NCBI RefSeq assembly: GCF_002079055.1
Contig: NC_047488.1
Span: 372,001 to 436,000, forward strand
DNA length: 64,000 nt
Reading direction: 5' to 3'
From: Saccharomyces paradoxus
Taxonomy: Eukaryota > Ascomycota > Saccharomycetes > Saccharomycetales > Saccharomycetaceae
The stretch's first letter is position 1, and each line of letters starts with the position of its first letter. Below are positions 1 to 8,969 of the stretch, one piece after another. The position numbers and the translations under genes are program-made. Below the pieces are notes generated by a model that worked only from the letters and a program-made list of their open reading frames with translations, searched no databases and was not told the origin of the DNA.

Positions 1-682
1 AAAGCTTTTTATTTTTCGGTACAGGAGTTGGAGCAAAATTTCTGCTCAACGTCAATTTACCTGGAGATGTTGTATCTTTATATTCTTTCAAGTTATTCAT
101 TATGATTTGCTTTAGAGGTGAGGTAAAATCATGATTAGTGGTGAGAGACTTCTTTGATGGTGTTGCTGGCTCTGGTGGCTCGGGCGAATTTGATGCAAAA
201 TTATTATCAGTTGGTGAAGTTGCATTATTTTCATATGTCGTGGTAACTACCTGAATTTTTTCGCTTTGTTTTTTGCCTTCTCTCTTCGTTTCTTCCATCG
301 CCTGCCTGCTGTTAGGAGTTTGACTTTCTTCATTAACATTATCTGACCTATCCTCGCGCAATTTCCTTTTCTTCTTGGAGGAACTGGTCTCCTCTTCACT
401 TCCCTCAATCCTATCAGTTGATTCCTCCTGTATCTTTCTTGGTCTTCCACGTTTACGAGGAGCTTTACTTGGTGTATTGGATTTGAATGCCGGATCCGGA
501 GATGTATTTCTACTTTCGTTGTCTGCAAGCGAGATTCTTTCCAATAAATTCTTCTTTGAAGAATGAATCCTTCTCAGCTGTCTTTCCCCATGGGTATCGA
601 CTCTTTTTGGAGTCGCGTTCCTGCTTTTTGTTGGTGATGATAAGATATCATTATGCTCTACAAAGTCTTCTCCATTAAGCAT
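1..682 (-). CDS. ORC2: Origin recognition complex subunit 2, N-terminal part (runs off the left edge)
   Basis: The reading frame opens at an ATG (682-680) with MLNGEDFVEHNDILSSP, which I recognise as the start of yeast Orc2, and stays open to the window edge, giving about 227 residues. Orc2 is a core subunit of the six-subunit complex that binds replication origins in the nucleus and loads the MCM helicase. Only the disordered, basic and Ser/Thr-rich N-terminal region is present; it has a KAPRKRGRPRKIQ stretch (AT-hook-like, DNA binding) and several SP/TP sites typical of CDK targets. The AAA-like and winged-helix domains lie outside the window. The gene is divergent from KRS1 with 352 bp between the start codons. 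Confidence 0.95.
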   Translation of the reverse strand, partial: MLNGEDFVEHNDILSSPTKSRNATPKRVDTHGERQLRRIHSSKKNLLERISLADNESRNTSPDPAFKSNTPSKAPRKRGRPRKIQEESTDRIEGSEEETSSSKKKRKLREDRSDNVNEESQTPNSRQAMEETKREGKKQSEKIQVVTTTYENNATSPTDNNFASNSPEPPEPATPSKKSLTTNHDFTSPLKQIIMNNLKEYKDTTSPGKLTLSRNFAPTPVPKNKKL

Positions 683-1034
683 ATTATTGCAATTCGCAGT
701 ACTACAATCAACTTTCCAAAGATATAAGAAATAAGATCAATGATCGAATGATAAATACAGCTTCAGCTAATATCCTTTACTTTGTCTTAACTAATCTAAA
801 GTTGGTTCCTATTTCTTTACACTATTTGCACATGTGCAAAGAATAACAGTTCTGCTTAATCATGCGGTGAATGGGTGTTCTGAAAAATTTTCCTGATCTT
901 GCCTCGACTAGGGATTGATGCTAGCTGGATCATATTTACACGAATAACTCTGATCATTTACGCGCAGATATCTTCCCTTTTATTTAAACTTATTCTTTTA
1001 ATCTGTTAGAAGACGGTTCATATTATATACAAAG
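683..1034. promoter_or_regulatory. Divergent ORC2/KRS1 intergenic region
   Basis: This 352-bp AT-rich segment separates the two divergent start codons. No canonical TATA box or tandem factor site stands out; an ACGCGC run lies near 959-964. Because ORC2 is not next to KRS1 in S. cerevisiae, this segment is a junction of special interest (see findings). Confidence 0.5.
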
Positions 1035-2813
1035 ATGTCACAGCAAGATAGTGCTACGGCCGCTAGCGATAGTGTTGCTAACTTGCACCTCGATGAGACC
1101 ACTGGAGAAATGGTCTCTAAATCAGAGTTGAAGAAGCGTATTAAGCAAAGGCAAATCGAGGCCAAAAAGGCTGCCAAAAAGGCTTCTGCCCAACCGAAAC
1201 CAGCTTCCAAAAAAAAAACTGATCTGCTGGCCGATTTGGATCCATCGCAATACTTCGAGGCTAGATCACGTCAAATCCAAGAGCTAAGAAAGACACATGT
1301 ACCAAATCCTTATCCACACAAGTTTCACGTTTCTGTATCCAATCCTGAATTCTTGGCTAAGTATGCCCATTTGAAAAAAGGCGAAACTTTACCTGAAGAG
1401 AAGGTTTCCATTGCTGGTAGAGTTCATGCAAAAAGAGAATCAGGTTCCAAACTGAAATTCTACGTCCTTCATGGTGACGGTGTTGAGGTTCAAGTGATGT
1501 CACAATTGCAGGATTATCACGACCAAGAATCTTATGAAAGGGACCACGACCTTTTGAAAAGAGGCGATATCGTTGGTGTAGAGGGTTATGTTGGAAGAAC
1601 TCAACCAAAGAAGGGTGGTGAAGGTGAGATATCAGTTTTCGTTAGCCGAGTGCAATTACTAACACCATGTTTGCACATGTTGCCTGCCGATCATTTTGGT
1701 TTCAAAGACCAAGAAACCAGGTACAGAAAGCGTTATTTGGATTTGGTCATGAACAAAGACGCCAGAAACCGTTTTATTACTCGTTCTGAAATTATCCGTT
1801 ACATTAGAAGATTCTTGGACCAAAGAAAGTTTATTGAAGTAGAAACTCCAATGATGAACGTTATTGCTGGTGGTGCTACCGCTAAGCCATTTATTACCCA
1901 CCATAATGACCTTGATATGGACATGTACATGAGAATTGCTCCAGAATTGTTCTTGAAACAACTGGTTGTCGGTGGTTTGGATCGTGTTTACGAAATTGGT
2001 AGACAATTCAGAAATGAAGGTATCGATATGACACATAATCCAGAATTCACCACTTGTGAGTTTTATCAAGCCTACGCTGATGTTTATGATTTGATGGATA
2101 TGACTGAATTGATGTTTTCAGAAATGATCAAGGAGATCACTGGTTCTTATATTATCAAATACCATCCGGACCCTGCTGATTCAGCGAAAGAACTGGAATT
2201 GAACTTTTCTAGACCATGGAAGAGAATCAATATGATTGAAGAATTGGAAAAAGTATTCAACGTTAAGTTCCCATCTGGCGATCTATTACATACAGCTGAG
2301 ACTGGTGAATTTTTGAAAAAGGTTCTTGTCGACAACAAATTAGAATGTCCACCTCCACTAACTAATGCTCGTATGTTAGATAAGCTTGTCGGTGAATTAG
2401 AAGATACATGTATCAACCCAACTTTCATATTTGGCCACCCTCAAATGATGTCTCCATTAGCCAAGTACTCAAGAGATCAACCGGGTCTATGTGAGCGTTT
2501 CGAGGTCTTTGTAGCTACAAAGGAAATTTGTAATGCCTACACGGAATTGAATGATCCGTTTGACCAAAGGGCTCGTTTTGAAGAACAAGCAAGACAAAAA
2601 GATCAAGGTGATGATGAAGCTCAGTTAGTCGATGAAACCTTCTGTAATGCTCTAGAATACGGTTTACCACCAACCGGTGGTTGGGGTTGTGGTATTGATA
2701 GATTGGCCATGTTCTTAACGGATTCCAACACAATTCGAGAAGTTCTATTGTTCCCGACTTTGAAACCAGATGTTCTGAGGGACGAAGTTAAGAAAGAAGG
2801 GGAAGAAAAATGA
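1035..2813 (+). CDS. KRS1: Cytoplasmic lysyl-tRNA synthetase
   Basis: This 592-residue class II aminoacyl-tRNA synthetase charges tRNA-Lys with lysine in the cytosol, in an ATP-dependent reaction. A Lys/Ala-rich N-terminal helix (residues about 30-65, [18 protein letters not shown]) typical of eukaryotic LysRS is followed by an OB-fold anticodon-binding domain (about 120-225, [19 protein letters not shown]) and the catalytic core. Motif 2 is visible as [19 protein letters not shown] and motif 3 as [16 protein letters not shown]. Length and sequence match the S. cerevisiae protein (591 aa). In S. cerevisiae this gene is YDR037W on chromosome IV; here it lies between two chromosome II genes, ORC2 and TRM7. 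It is convergent with TRM7. Confidence 0.97.
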   Translation: MSQQDSATAASDSVANLHLDETTGEMVSKSELKKRIKQRQIEAKKAAKKASAQPKPASKKKTDLLADLDPSQYFEARSRQIQELRKTHVPNPYPHKFHVSVSNPEFLAKYAHLKKGETLPEEKVSIAGRVHAKRESGSKLKFYVLHGDGVEVQVMSQLQDYHDQESYERDHDLLKRGDIVGVEGYVGRTQPKKGGEGEISVFVSRVQLLTPCLHMLPADHFGFKDQETRYRKRYLDLVMNKDARNRFITRSEIIRYIRRFLDQRKFIEVETPMMNVIAGGATAKPFITHHNDLDMDMYMRIAPELFLKQLVVGGLDRVYEIGRQFRNEGIDMTHNPEFTTCEFYQAYADVYDLMDMTELMFSEMIKEITGSYIIKYHPDPADSAKELELNFSRPWKRINMIEELEKVFNVKFPSGDLLHTAETGEFLKKVLVDNKLECPPPLTNARMLDKLVGELEDTCINPTFIFGHPQMMSPLAKYSRDQPGLCERFEVFVATKEICNAYTELNDPFDQRARFEEQARQKDQGDDEAQLVDETFCNALEYGLPPTGGWGCGIDRLAMFLTDSNTIREVLLFPTLKPDVLRDEVKKEGEEK

Positions 2814-3011
2814 GTGTCATTGTCCCTCATTATTCGCATGTGATATAATATAACTACTGCTTTCGTTTTCTTTTTATATTATACAATAGATTTGTCTACG
2901 TAGCCATAACCTATGTACCTTAATATGTCCCCAGGAAAAAGTCAATTTTGTAGCTAATCTTAAAATGTAGTGACTCTATTAAGCATTTGATTGACGGTAG
3001 CGTAATTGCAA

Positions 3012-3944
3012 TCAAACAGATCTTGTAAGTTTCCCACTCCTTTTCAATTCCAAAGCTTTTTTGTAGGGAGGGTTTGTCGGACTTTGAACAGGATCTAAGG
3101 ACGATGAACTACCCGCAATCGAAGAAGGCAGGTCATGATAGGTCGCATCTGAGTCAAAACTCTCAAGACTGCCGCAAGCCATAAACTCGGCTATGTTTCT
3201 TTCCTCTTCATTCCAAGGAGACAATTTGTCTGATATACATAACTTATTCAAAAAACAGCCTTGAAAAAATTCATCAACAGATGTATTAACGTCCAATTTT
3301 GGTGTCCAATTGGATGGTGGGTTATAGCCTAAACAAACAATAAAAGCTTCCAGAGATGTACCTCTTGATGATCTCGGCTTTGCGCAAACAATTTTATCAA
3401 ATAAATAGCCCAATTGGGAGTATAGCATATCTATATCACGACCTCTGAAGATCTTTGCAACAAAAGTTCCACCTTTTTTCAGAATGCACGCAGTAAGTTG
3501 TAGCGCACTCATGATTAGCTGTTGTTGAACGTATTCGTCAAGGTCGTGTAAACCAGTGACATCAGGCGCACCGTCACTACAAACAAAATCGGCCTTCTCG
3601 TTACCAAATAGGTTCAGAATCCTAGCCAATGTTTTAGGATGAGTAATATCGGCTTGTAAAGTTGTTACATGAGGTATGGGGGACATCGGTTGTAAATCGA
3701 CTGAGACAATTTTCCTGTCCTCTTTATCTGAATTAGTACTTTCGTCAAATAGTTTTCTCGAGAGTACCTGTGACCATGAGCCTGGTGCGGCACACAAATC
3801 TACAACTCTCTTTAAGTTTGGATCATCCAAGAAATGAAATTGTTCATTGAGTTGAAGTAGTTTAAAAGCAGATCTAGCTCTGTAGCCCTGTTCTTTTGCC
3901 TTTCTATAATACAAATCCCTTTTGTCTTTGCTGCTCTTACCCAT
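3012..3944 (-). CDS. TRM7: tRNA 2'-O-ribose methyltransferase (anticodon loop positions 32 and 34)
   Basis: A 310-residue protein of the FtsJ/RrmJ family, the same length as yeast Trm7. It methylates the 2'-O of nucleotides 32 and 34 of tRNA-Phe, tRNA-Trp and tRNA-Leu, with the partners Trm732 and Rtt10 (family knowledge). Visible signs are the N-terminal [18 protein letters not shown], in which the lysines of the catalytic K-D-K-E set begin, the SAM-binding motif [15 protein letters not shown], the [16 protein letters not shown] loop and [11 protein letters not shown] with the second catalytic Lys. The C-terminal 60 residues are Ser-rich and variable. The gene ends 198 bp from the KRS1 stop in convergent orientation. 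Confidence 0.97.
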   Translation of the reverse strand: MGKSSKDKRDLYYRKAKEQGYRARSAFKLLQLNEQFHFLDDPNLKRVVDLCAAPGSWSQVLSRKLFDESTNSDKEDRKIVSVDLQPMSPIPHVTTLQADITHPKTLARILNLFGNEKADFVCSDGAPDVTGLHDLDEYVQQQLIMSALQLTACILKKGGTFVAKIFRGRDIDMLYSQLGYLFDKIVCAKPRSSRGTSLEAFIVCLGYNPPSNWTPKLDVNTSVDEFFQGCFLNKLCISDKLSPWNEEERNIAEFMACGSLESFDSDATYHDLPSSIAGSSSSLDPVQSPTNPPYKKALELKRSGKLTRSV

Positions 3945-4200
3945 CTTAGATGCTTTTGTTTTTTAGCCTGTCTTGTACTCATCTGTTGTTTTACAGTGAA
4001 GTTGGAGCATCGCTTGAAAATTTTCAACTCGCGATGGTTATTGTTAGCGCAAAATAATAATGCCCGCTAAAATTTATCAATACTTTATTTTACCAGGATA
4101 TTTAACACATCCGTAGGTCTGCCCTCTATGAGGAGAGGACGTGGCTATCTATTCTAGTTAAATCTGAAAAATGTCTTTTATATAACATAAGGGGAAGATA

Positions 4201-4828
4201 TTAACCGTACATGCCCCAGTCTTCTTCTAGTTCTGCTTCGGTTGTATCAATCTCATTAATGACTCGGTGGCCCAAAACATTATCTCTGCATAGTGGACAG
4301 GTTGTACTTCGAGAAAGCCAGACAGACAGGCACTCTAAATCGAATTTGTGATGGCAGTGAGGTAATTCAACTACTAAGGGGTATTCATCTTCTAAATAAT
4401 TAGTGTAACAAATAGAGCAGTTGTCAGTTATTTTGAGCTTTTTTTTGTTGATTCGTGGTAAAGAGGCTGCAAAAGTATCAGGACAGCCTGCGTTCTTACC
4501 TTTATCCATTTCTTGCAGCCATTCTTCTTGTAATGATTCTGGAAGCAATTGGGATAATAGTTGTAAAAGTAATGTTGAATCAGAATATCCATCACCGTCA
4601 CCATCCGAGTTACCAAAATTTTGAAACAAACCTTGTAATTGAGATCTGACCTGCCTTCTCTGCTCTTCTTGTGAAGTTTCTCCTACTTCTTGATTGTTAT
4701 CCCTTGAATTTTGTTGTATTCCATGTTCCTCTAATCTGATAGTGAATGGAGAATAAAGTTCAGTTAGTTAATTGGTATTCGGGAACTTGCTTTATAATCA
4801 ATCTTTACATACCTTCATATGTAGACAT
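4201..4828 (-). CDS. RING-H2 protein, probable E3 ubiquitin ligase (YBR062C orthologue, one intron)
   Basis: Two exons: 4813-4828 (ATG TCT ACA TAT GAA G) and 4201-4730, separated by an 82-nt intron, giving 181 residues beginning MSTYEEEHGIQQN. The start downstream of the intron at 4629 would lose the conserved N-terminus. Near the C-terminus a RING-H2 finger is complete: CSICYTNY, then LPHCHHKFDLECLSVW and CPLCRD, the usual C-x2-C, C-x-H-x2-H/F, C-x2-C ligands. The tail is acidic (TTEAELEEDWGMYG). The substrate is unknown; ubiquitin-ligase activity is inferred from the finger alone. The S. cerevisiae orthologue is YBR062C (about 180 aa, same intron). Confidence 0.93.
4731..4812 (-). other. 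Intron of the YBR062C orthologue
   Basis: The donor is GTATGT (4812-4807), the branch site AACTAAC (4769-4763) and the acceptor TAG (4733-4731). A CAG five bases upstream (4738-4736) is an alternative acceptor whose use would give an immediate in-frame stop; see findings. Confidence 0.9.
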
Positions 4829-5197
4829 TTTGTTAATTGTGGTTACGTTTGATGAAGAGTTCTCTCTATACTACTTCTTTAACAGTGGCAAAACTAGTAT
4901 TATAACAAAATCAGCGCTTCTCGGTGCAACAAAAGCCGCCCATATCAATTTTGGCCAACTTAGGCAAAACGACGTCATGACTAGAGAAAAGAAGAGCATA
5001 CATCACCACATATACCAGTTCAAGAAGATAATCCGCCACCAAGATGGGATATCATATGGAATACGGAAATATTGAGCCTATTCATCAAGGCTGCCACCAA
5101 ATAGTTTTGTTTCTCATATACAGACTACAGATGCTTTCTAGTTTGTTACACTTGGCATATCTTACATTGTTCGGATTATGTATCAAAGAAACTTTGT
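4829..5197. other. Intergenic: YBR062C promoter and YBR063C 3' end
   Basis: This holds 369 bp upstream of YBR062C and downstream of the YBR063C orthologue. Apart from an ACGACGTCATGA stretch (near 4969-4981), which resembles a CRE/ATF half site, I see nothing in it. Confidence 0.4.
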
Positions 5198-6418
5198 CTA
5201 TATACGGGTAGAGTACCACAATAGAATCGAAATTGCGTCTTTTTCATTCATTAACAATTTTTTTGGGGGAACTGAATTATTATTCTTCGTGGAACGATTC
5301 CTTTGACTCTCGATCTTACGTAAGTTGTAATTTCTAGTCATACTTCTAAGTTCATCATAGGGGGTAAGGCTCTTACAAGTTACTGCATCCAATCGCTCTC
5401 GTTTTTCTCGGAATACTCCAATTTCTGTAATTGAGACACTATTGCCTAGAAAGACTGGTTCTTTCATGAACATAGTCAAGAAAAGTTCATTTCCTAGCCG
5501 GGTCCCCATAATCAGAAACGACTTACACATATCATTAACTTCTCCAGTCACGGGGCCAGCATTATCTTGAGCAGAGGAGCTTCTCGTAATTGCATTGTTT
5601 TTAGGCGCAGATTGTTCGCTGTGATGAAGCAGAGATACATTGCATCCTATTGACTTCTTGACCATTTTTTCCCCTTTGCCAATACTTCTTTCAATATTTC
5701 TCAGCCGCGTTTCATTCGCGCTATCAATTGATATGCCGCTTCCCATTGCTTCATAGTCGGGATTTGATTGATATGGCCGTACTAAGGCCTCTGTCGTGTT
5801 ATCGTGACTTAATAAGTCGTATTCATCAAAGACGTCATAGATGAGATTTTCATCGCTTTGGATCACGGTTACCATATTTGGGATAAGGATGTCGATAACA
5901 GACTCCTTCAAATGCGGAACCATGAATTCCTCAGAATTTTTCTGATCAGCAATGTTGCCCCTATTACTGAGATTGTTTTCACTAAAGTTTATTACAATGG
6001 ATATGTGTTCGCTGGTTTTCAAACTACATTCATCTACTTCAGTTGAGTTTTTATGTATTTTCAGAAAAGCATTTTTCCCCCTAAAAGAAAAGATTAAATA
6101 CCCAATAATTACACCTAGGAATACTGTTGACGCCCAGATATCTTCTTGGTCGTTGTTTTTTTGTGCCTCAATTTGTAATCTGGTCGCAAGATCACGAGAG
6201 CCAATCGTGACAACATCATGGATAATAACCTTGATGGAGTCGGAAAAAGATCTTAAAAATGTACATGAGTATTTCCAAATACTGGCCAAAATTCTCCCTA
6301 TATTGAAAAATAAAAGTGTCGTTTCCTTCTTCGTAGAATTTAGAATTTCTAGTCTTGTCATTCTGAAGTCTGAACCATATTCATATGGAAAAGTGCTTTT
6401 TAAACTGAGTTCCTCCAT
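5198..6418 (-). CDS. Protein of unknown function (YBR063C orthologue)
   Basis: A 406-residue protein, close in length to S. cerevisiae YBR063C (404 aa), whose function I do not know. A hydrophobic stretch near residues 96-112 (WASTVFLGVIIGYLIFSF) looks like one membrane-spanning segment. It divides a short N-terminal part (with a possible amphipathic hydrophobic patch, LLFFNIGRILASIW) from a polar, Asn/Ser-rich region of about 290 residues. No catalytic motif is visible. A reading frame of 157 codons on the opposite strand overlaps its 5' end and corresponds to the dubious S. cerevisiae ORF YBR064W; it is a shadow. Confidence 0.85.
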   Translation of the reverse strand: MEELSLKSTFPYEYGSDFRMTRLEILNSTKKETTLLFFNIGRILASIWKYSCTFLRSFSDSIKVIIHDVVTIGSRDLATRLQIEAQKNNDQEDIWASTVFLGVIIGYLIFSFRGKNAFLKIHKNSTEVDECSLKTSEHISIVINFSENNLSNRGNIADQKNSEEFMVPHLKESVIDILIPNMVTVIQSDENLIYDVFDEYDLLSHDNTTEALVRPYQSNPDYEAMGSGISIDSANETRLRNIERSIGKGEKMVKKSIGCNVSLLHHSEQSAPKNNAITRSSSAQDNAGPVTGEVNDMCKSFLIMGTRLGNELFLTMFMKEPVFLGNSVSITEIGVFREKRERLDAVTCKSLTPYDELRSMTRNYNLRKIESQRNRSTKNNNSVPPKKLLMNEKDAISILLWYSTRI

Positions 6419-6845
6419 ATTTTAAATTTTCTGTGTTGGCAAAAGAAGAGCTATTAAATAAATTAGTCAATATATCATGTACCTTTGAAATCTTCTCTCT
6501 CTAAAAATAATATTTTTATGGCAACTTCTTTTAAAATTGTGTCACTCCCATTCTATTTGTACACTATAAAATTCGGCCGAATTATCACTTCGGGCTTCGA
6601 TAGAAAGAACCTGGACAGGAGTAGAGCGCAAGTATAACAAACAGCTAAAAGCGATAAAGCGAACAGATAAAATGCTCGGGCTAACGTAGAGTACAGCATT
6701 CTTTATAGTTTTGTCAGATATAGTGAAGCAACTTAGATGAAGTTGCTAACTCAACTTGCTTTTGTTTATTACTTGCAAAGGAGTTGGATGGCCTACACGG
6801 ATCAAACCGTTCATCCCTCTAACCTGTGATTTTTTGGTGTTTCGT
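6419..6845. promoter_or_regulatory. YBR063C promoter region with a CGGCCG palindrome
   Basis: This 427-bp gap between ECM2 and the YBR063C start contains a perfect 14-bp palindrome, AATTCGGCCGAATT (6570-6583), about 150 bp upstream of the start. Its two inverted CGG triplets without spacer resemble a zinc-cluster factor site. The assignment to a factor is open. Confidence 0.45.
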
Positions 6846-7943
6846 CTATATTGTTAACTTGTTAGCCCGAGGTTTCGATTTCTTTGATTTAGCCTTATGG
6901 ACCTTCTTTGATGTCTTTTTCTTTTCTTTCTTCGGGTTATCTGCATCCTTTGTAGGGAAGGGAAGCCCTAGTTCCAATTGAATAAGCTTATTTAAACTCA
7001 AACTAAGTTTTATATTTTCTGCGGTGTTGGCTCCGAATGACGCAGCTGAAAACCCAGATGACCAAGGAATAATAAATATTCTGAAACGATCGATAGGCAA
7101 AACTCCTCTCTTCAGGCCCTTCGGTGTGGTAAGTGTATCACTTATTTTATTGACGAACCGCTCTCCCAATTCGATAGATTGAAATCTTACGCCTCCACAC
7201 TTCGCCTTATGGTTAACTACCAATGTTAATGAATTCCCATCGCTCCATTTCTTTATACCTAATAATTGTGAGATAGTATCAGCTATTTTCCATTCAGGGA
7301 TTGAAGCATCAATATTATAAAGGAAAAACGATCTAGTGGATGCGTCCTTTGAGAACGATTCATTCAAGGGTATTTTCTTCAGAACGTGAGATATGTCCAC
7401 GGACACGAATTTTCCCAAGTTTTTGACGTCAGTCATATCTTTTTCGTTTTTATGCAATGCAGTTGTGTCCTTTATTTCCAATGGAGGACTCGAGTCATCT
7501 GATGCTGCTCGCAGAAGTATATTTTTCAGCTTATCAACGATATTGTCTGCTTCTGAGGCATCGCTCGTGATTTGAGCTCCTCCCAATTTCACATTTTTTA
7601 GCGACAAGAACCTTTTCATCATGTCGTTTCTTGCCTCCTCGGTCATGACGTTTTCCTCGTTCACGATGGATATTAAATGATCCCGCAGTTGTATAGGGAT
7701 GTGCCACCTTGAATCAAGCATACAGCATTGACAAATGTTTCTTTGAGTGGCGCATCTTACACATATTAATGTTTTAATGATATTATTGCTTCGTTTTGAT
7801 GTTTTAAAATGGTATAAGGTGAACGGTAGGGTACAAATCTTACATTCAGAGCCTTGGGGAATCTTAGTCATCCGTATATTACTCTCATCGCCTAAGCATT
7901 GCTCACATATATTGGGTGACGGCTCATTGATTTCATCATTCAT
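6846..7943 (-). CDS. ECM2: Pre-mRNA splicing factor Ecm2/Slt11
   Basis: A 365-residue protein matching yeast Ecm2 (364 aa), a spliceosome component that works with Cwc2 near the U6 snRNA and U2/U6 helix II during catalytic activation. The N-terminal 95 residues are Cys-rich with repeated C-x2-C pairs (CEQC, CKIC, CVRC, CQCC), the zinc-binding module of the RBM22/Slt11 family. A degenerate RNA-recognition-motif region follows (about 205-300, FFLYNIDASIPEWKIADTI). The last 30 residues are an almost pure Lys/Ser tail. The ATG at 7943 gives the conserved Cys-rich start. Confidence 0.95.
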   Translation of the reverse strand: MNDEINEPSPNICEQCLGDESNIRMTKIPQGSECKICTLPFTLYHFKTSKRSNNIIKTLICVRCATQRNICQCCMLDSRWHIPIQLRDHLISIVNEENVMTEEARNDMMKRFLSLKNVKLGGAQITSDASEADNIVDKLKNILLRAASDDSSPPLEIKDTTALHKNEKDMTDVKNLGKFVSVDISHVLKKIPLNESFSKDASTRSFFLYNIDASIPEWKIADTISQLLGIKKWSDGNSLTLVVNHKAKCGGVRFQSIELGERFVNKISDTLTTPKGLKRGVLPIDRFRIFIIPWSSGFSAASFGANTAENIKLSLSLNKLIQLELGLPFPTKDADNPKKEKKKTSKKVHKAKSKKSKPRANKLTI

Positions 7944-8306
7944 TGTGTTAAAAGATAAACAGTATTTTTCCTTAGCTATTTTTTATTCGACTTCTCCCAA
8001 AATTATTACCATCATAGTCATCATATTATCGATAAAATTTGCTGTAGCATTTTTTTCGTTAGCCCTTGATGGTTAAACGTCATCAAAATAGAGGGTAATC
8101 CCTACATGCATAAGGTTTAAAACTCCATGTTCCTTCGAGTCTTAACAAAAAAATTTCTGCATAAGAGAGCCGACCCACGTTCCCGCTACTGTTCTTGGTA
8201 AGTGAGTGTTCATAACCCCTTAGTTATATTACTATTTATCAGTCTTTTATTTGTATGTTATTGAATATTTAAATGTTTCTGCCTGAGCTCACGCAGCTGA
8301 CTCACA
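7944..8306. other. Intergenic: ECM2 promoter / NRG2 3' region
   Basis: 363 bp between the NRG2 stop and the ECM2 start, AT-rich; I see no distinctive element. Confidence 0.4.
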
Positions 8307-8969
8307 TCAACTGCTAGTTTCCCTTCTCTTCCAGTTTCTTTTCTTCTTATTCGCATGAGTTCGGTAATGCTGATTACAGTTATCATGTCTACTAAATCTC
8401 TGTCCACAACCCTCGTGCGGACAGATGTGATTTTTTTCTCCTGTATGGATTCTGTTATGTCTTGAAAGATGACCAGAAGTGGTGAACCCAGTAGAGCAGA
8501 TCTTACAGAAATGACGAGTCCTCTGTCCTGTCGCACTGGTTTTCGTAGATTTCAATTTCATCACGGTCTTTGTCGGTTTGTTTATTTTAGTTGTGCCATA
8601 TATATCTGATTTACTGTTACCGGTATTCTCCGCTTTTACTATATTAATATTGTGCAATGGCGATATCGGTGATGTCTTGCCGCTCTCTGTGAGGCTTGAA
8701 ATAGTCGTGTCACTTGTTTTACTGGCTTGTTTTCCAGAGAAAAAATCGAAAGCGCACTTATTCAGTTTGTCTTTCAAGTCGTCATCAATTAGATGTGATG
8801 TTTTCATCAAAGGTATCAGAGTTTGATATTTCCGTTCATTACTAAAAGAGAACATTTCTGGCATTAGAGTTATCTGAGAAGGCGAACATTCGAAAGTCAT
8901 AGGAAATTCACATTTCCCATTTTTGGCTAGAATAGTTGTCATCAAGTTGTCTTTGTAACCTATAGACAT
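8307..8969 (-). CDS. NRG2: C2H2 zinc-finger transcriptional repressor Nrg2
   Basis: A 220-residue protein, the same length as yeast Nrg2. Nrg1 and Nrg2 recruit Ssn6-Tup1 to repress glucose-repressed, filamentation and stress genes. Two adjacent C2H2 fingers lie near the C-terminus: CKICSTGFTTSGHLSRHNRIH, joined by the classical linker TGEKNH to CPHEGCGQRFSRHDNCNQHYRTH. A very basic tail (ANKKKRNWKRRET) follows. The N-terminal 150 residues are Ser/Thr-rich and disordered. The related gene NRG1 lies on S. cerevisiae chromosome IV near KRS1, which ties this block to that duplicated region. The promoter region upstream is unusually long (about 1.4 kb). Confidence 0.96.
   Translation of the reverse strand: MSIGYKDNLMTTILAKNGKCEFPMTFECSPSQITLMPEMFSFSNERKYQTLIPLMKTSHLIDDDLKDKLNKCAFDFFSGKQASKTSDTTISSLTESGKTSPISPLHNINIVKAENTGNSKSDIYGTTKINKPTKTVMKLKSTKTSATGQRTRHFCKICSTGFTTSGHLSRHNRIHTGEKNHICPHEGCGQRFSRHDNCNQHYRTHANKKKRNWKRRETSS

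Noticed and set aside
5952-6425. 157-codon plus-strand frame over the 5' end of the YBR063C orthologue
   Set aside because: It is antisense to a real gene, corresponds to the dubious S. cerevisiae YBR064W, and shows no features of its own.
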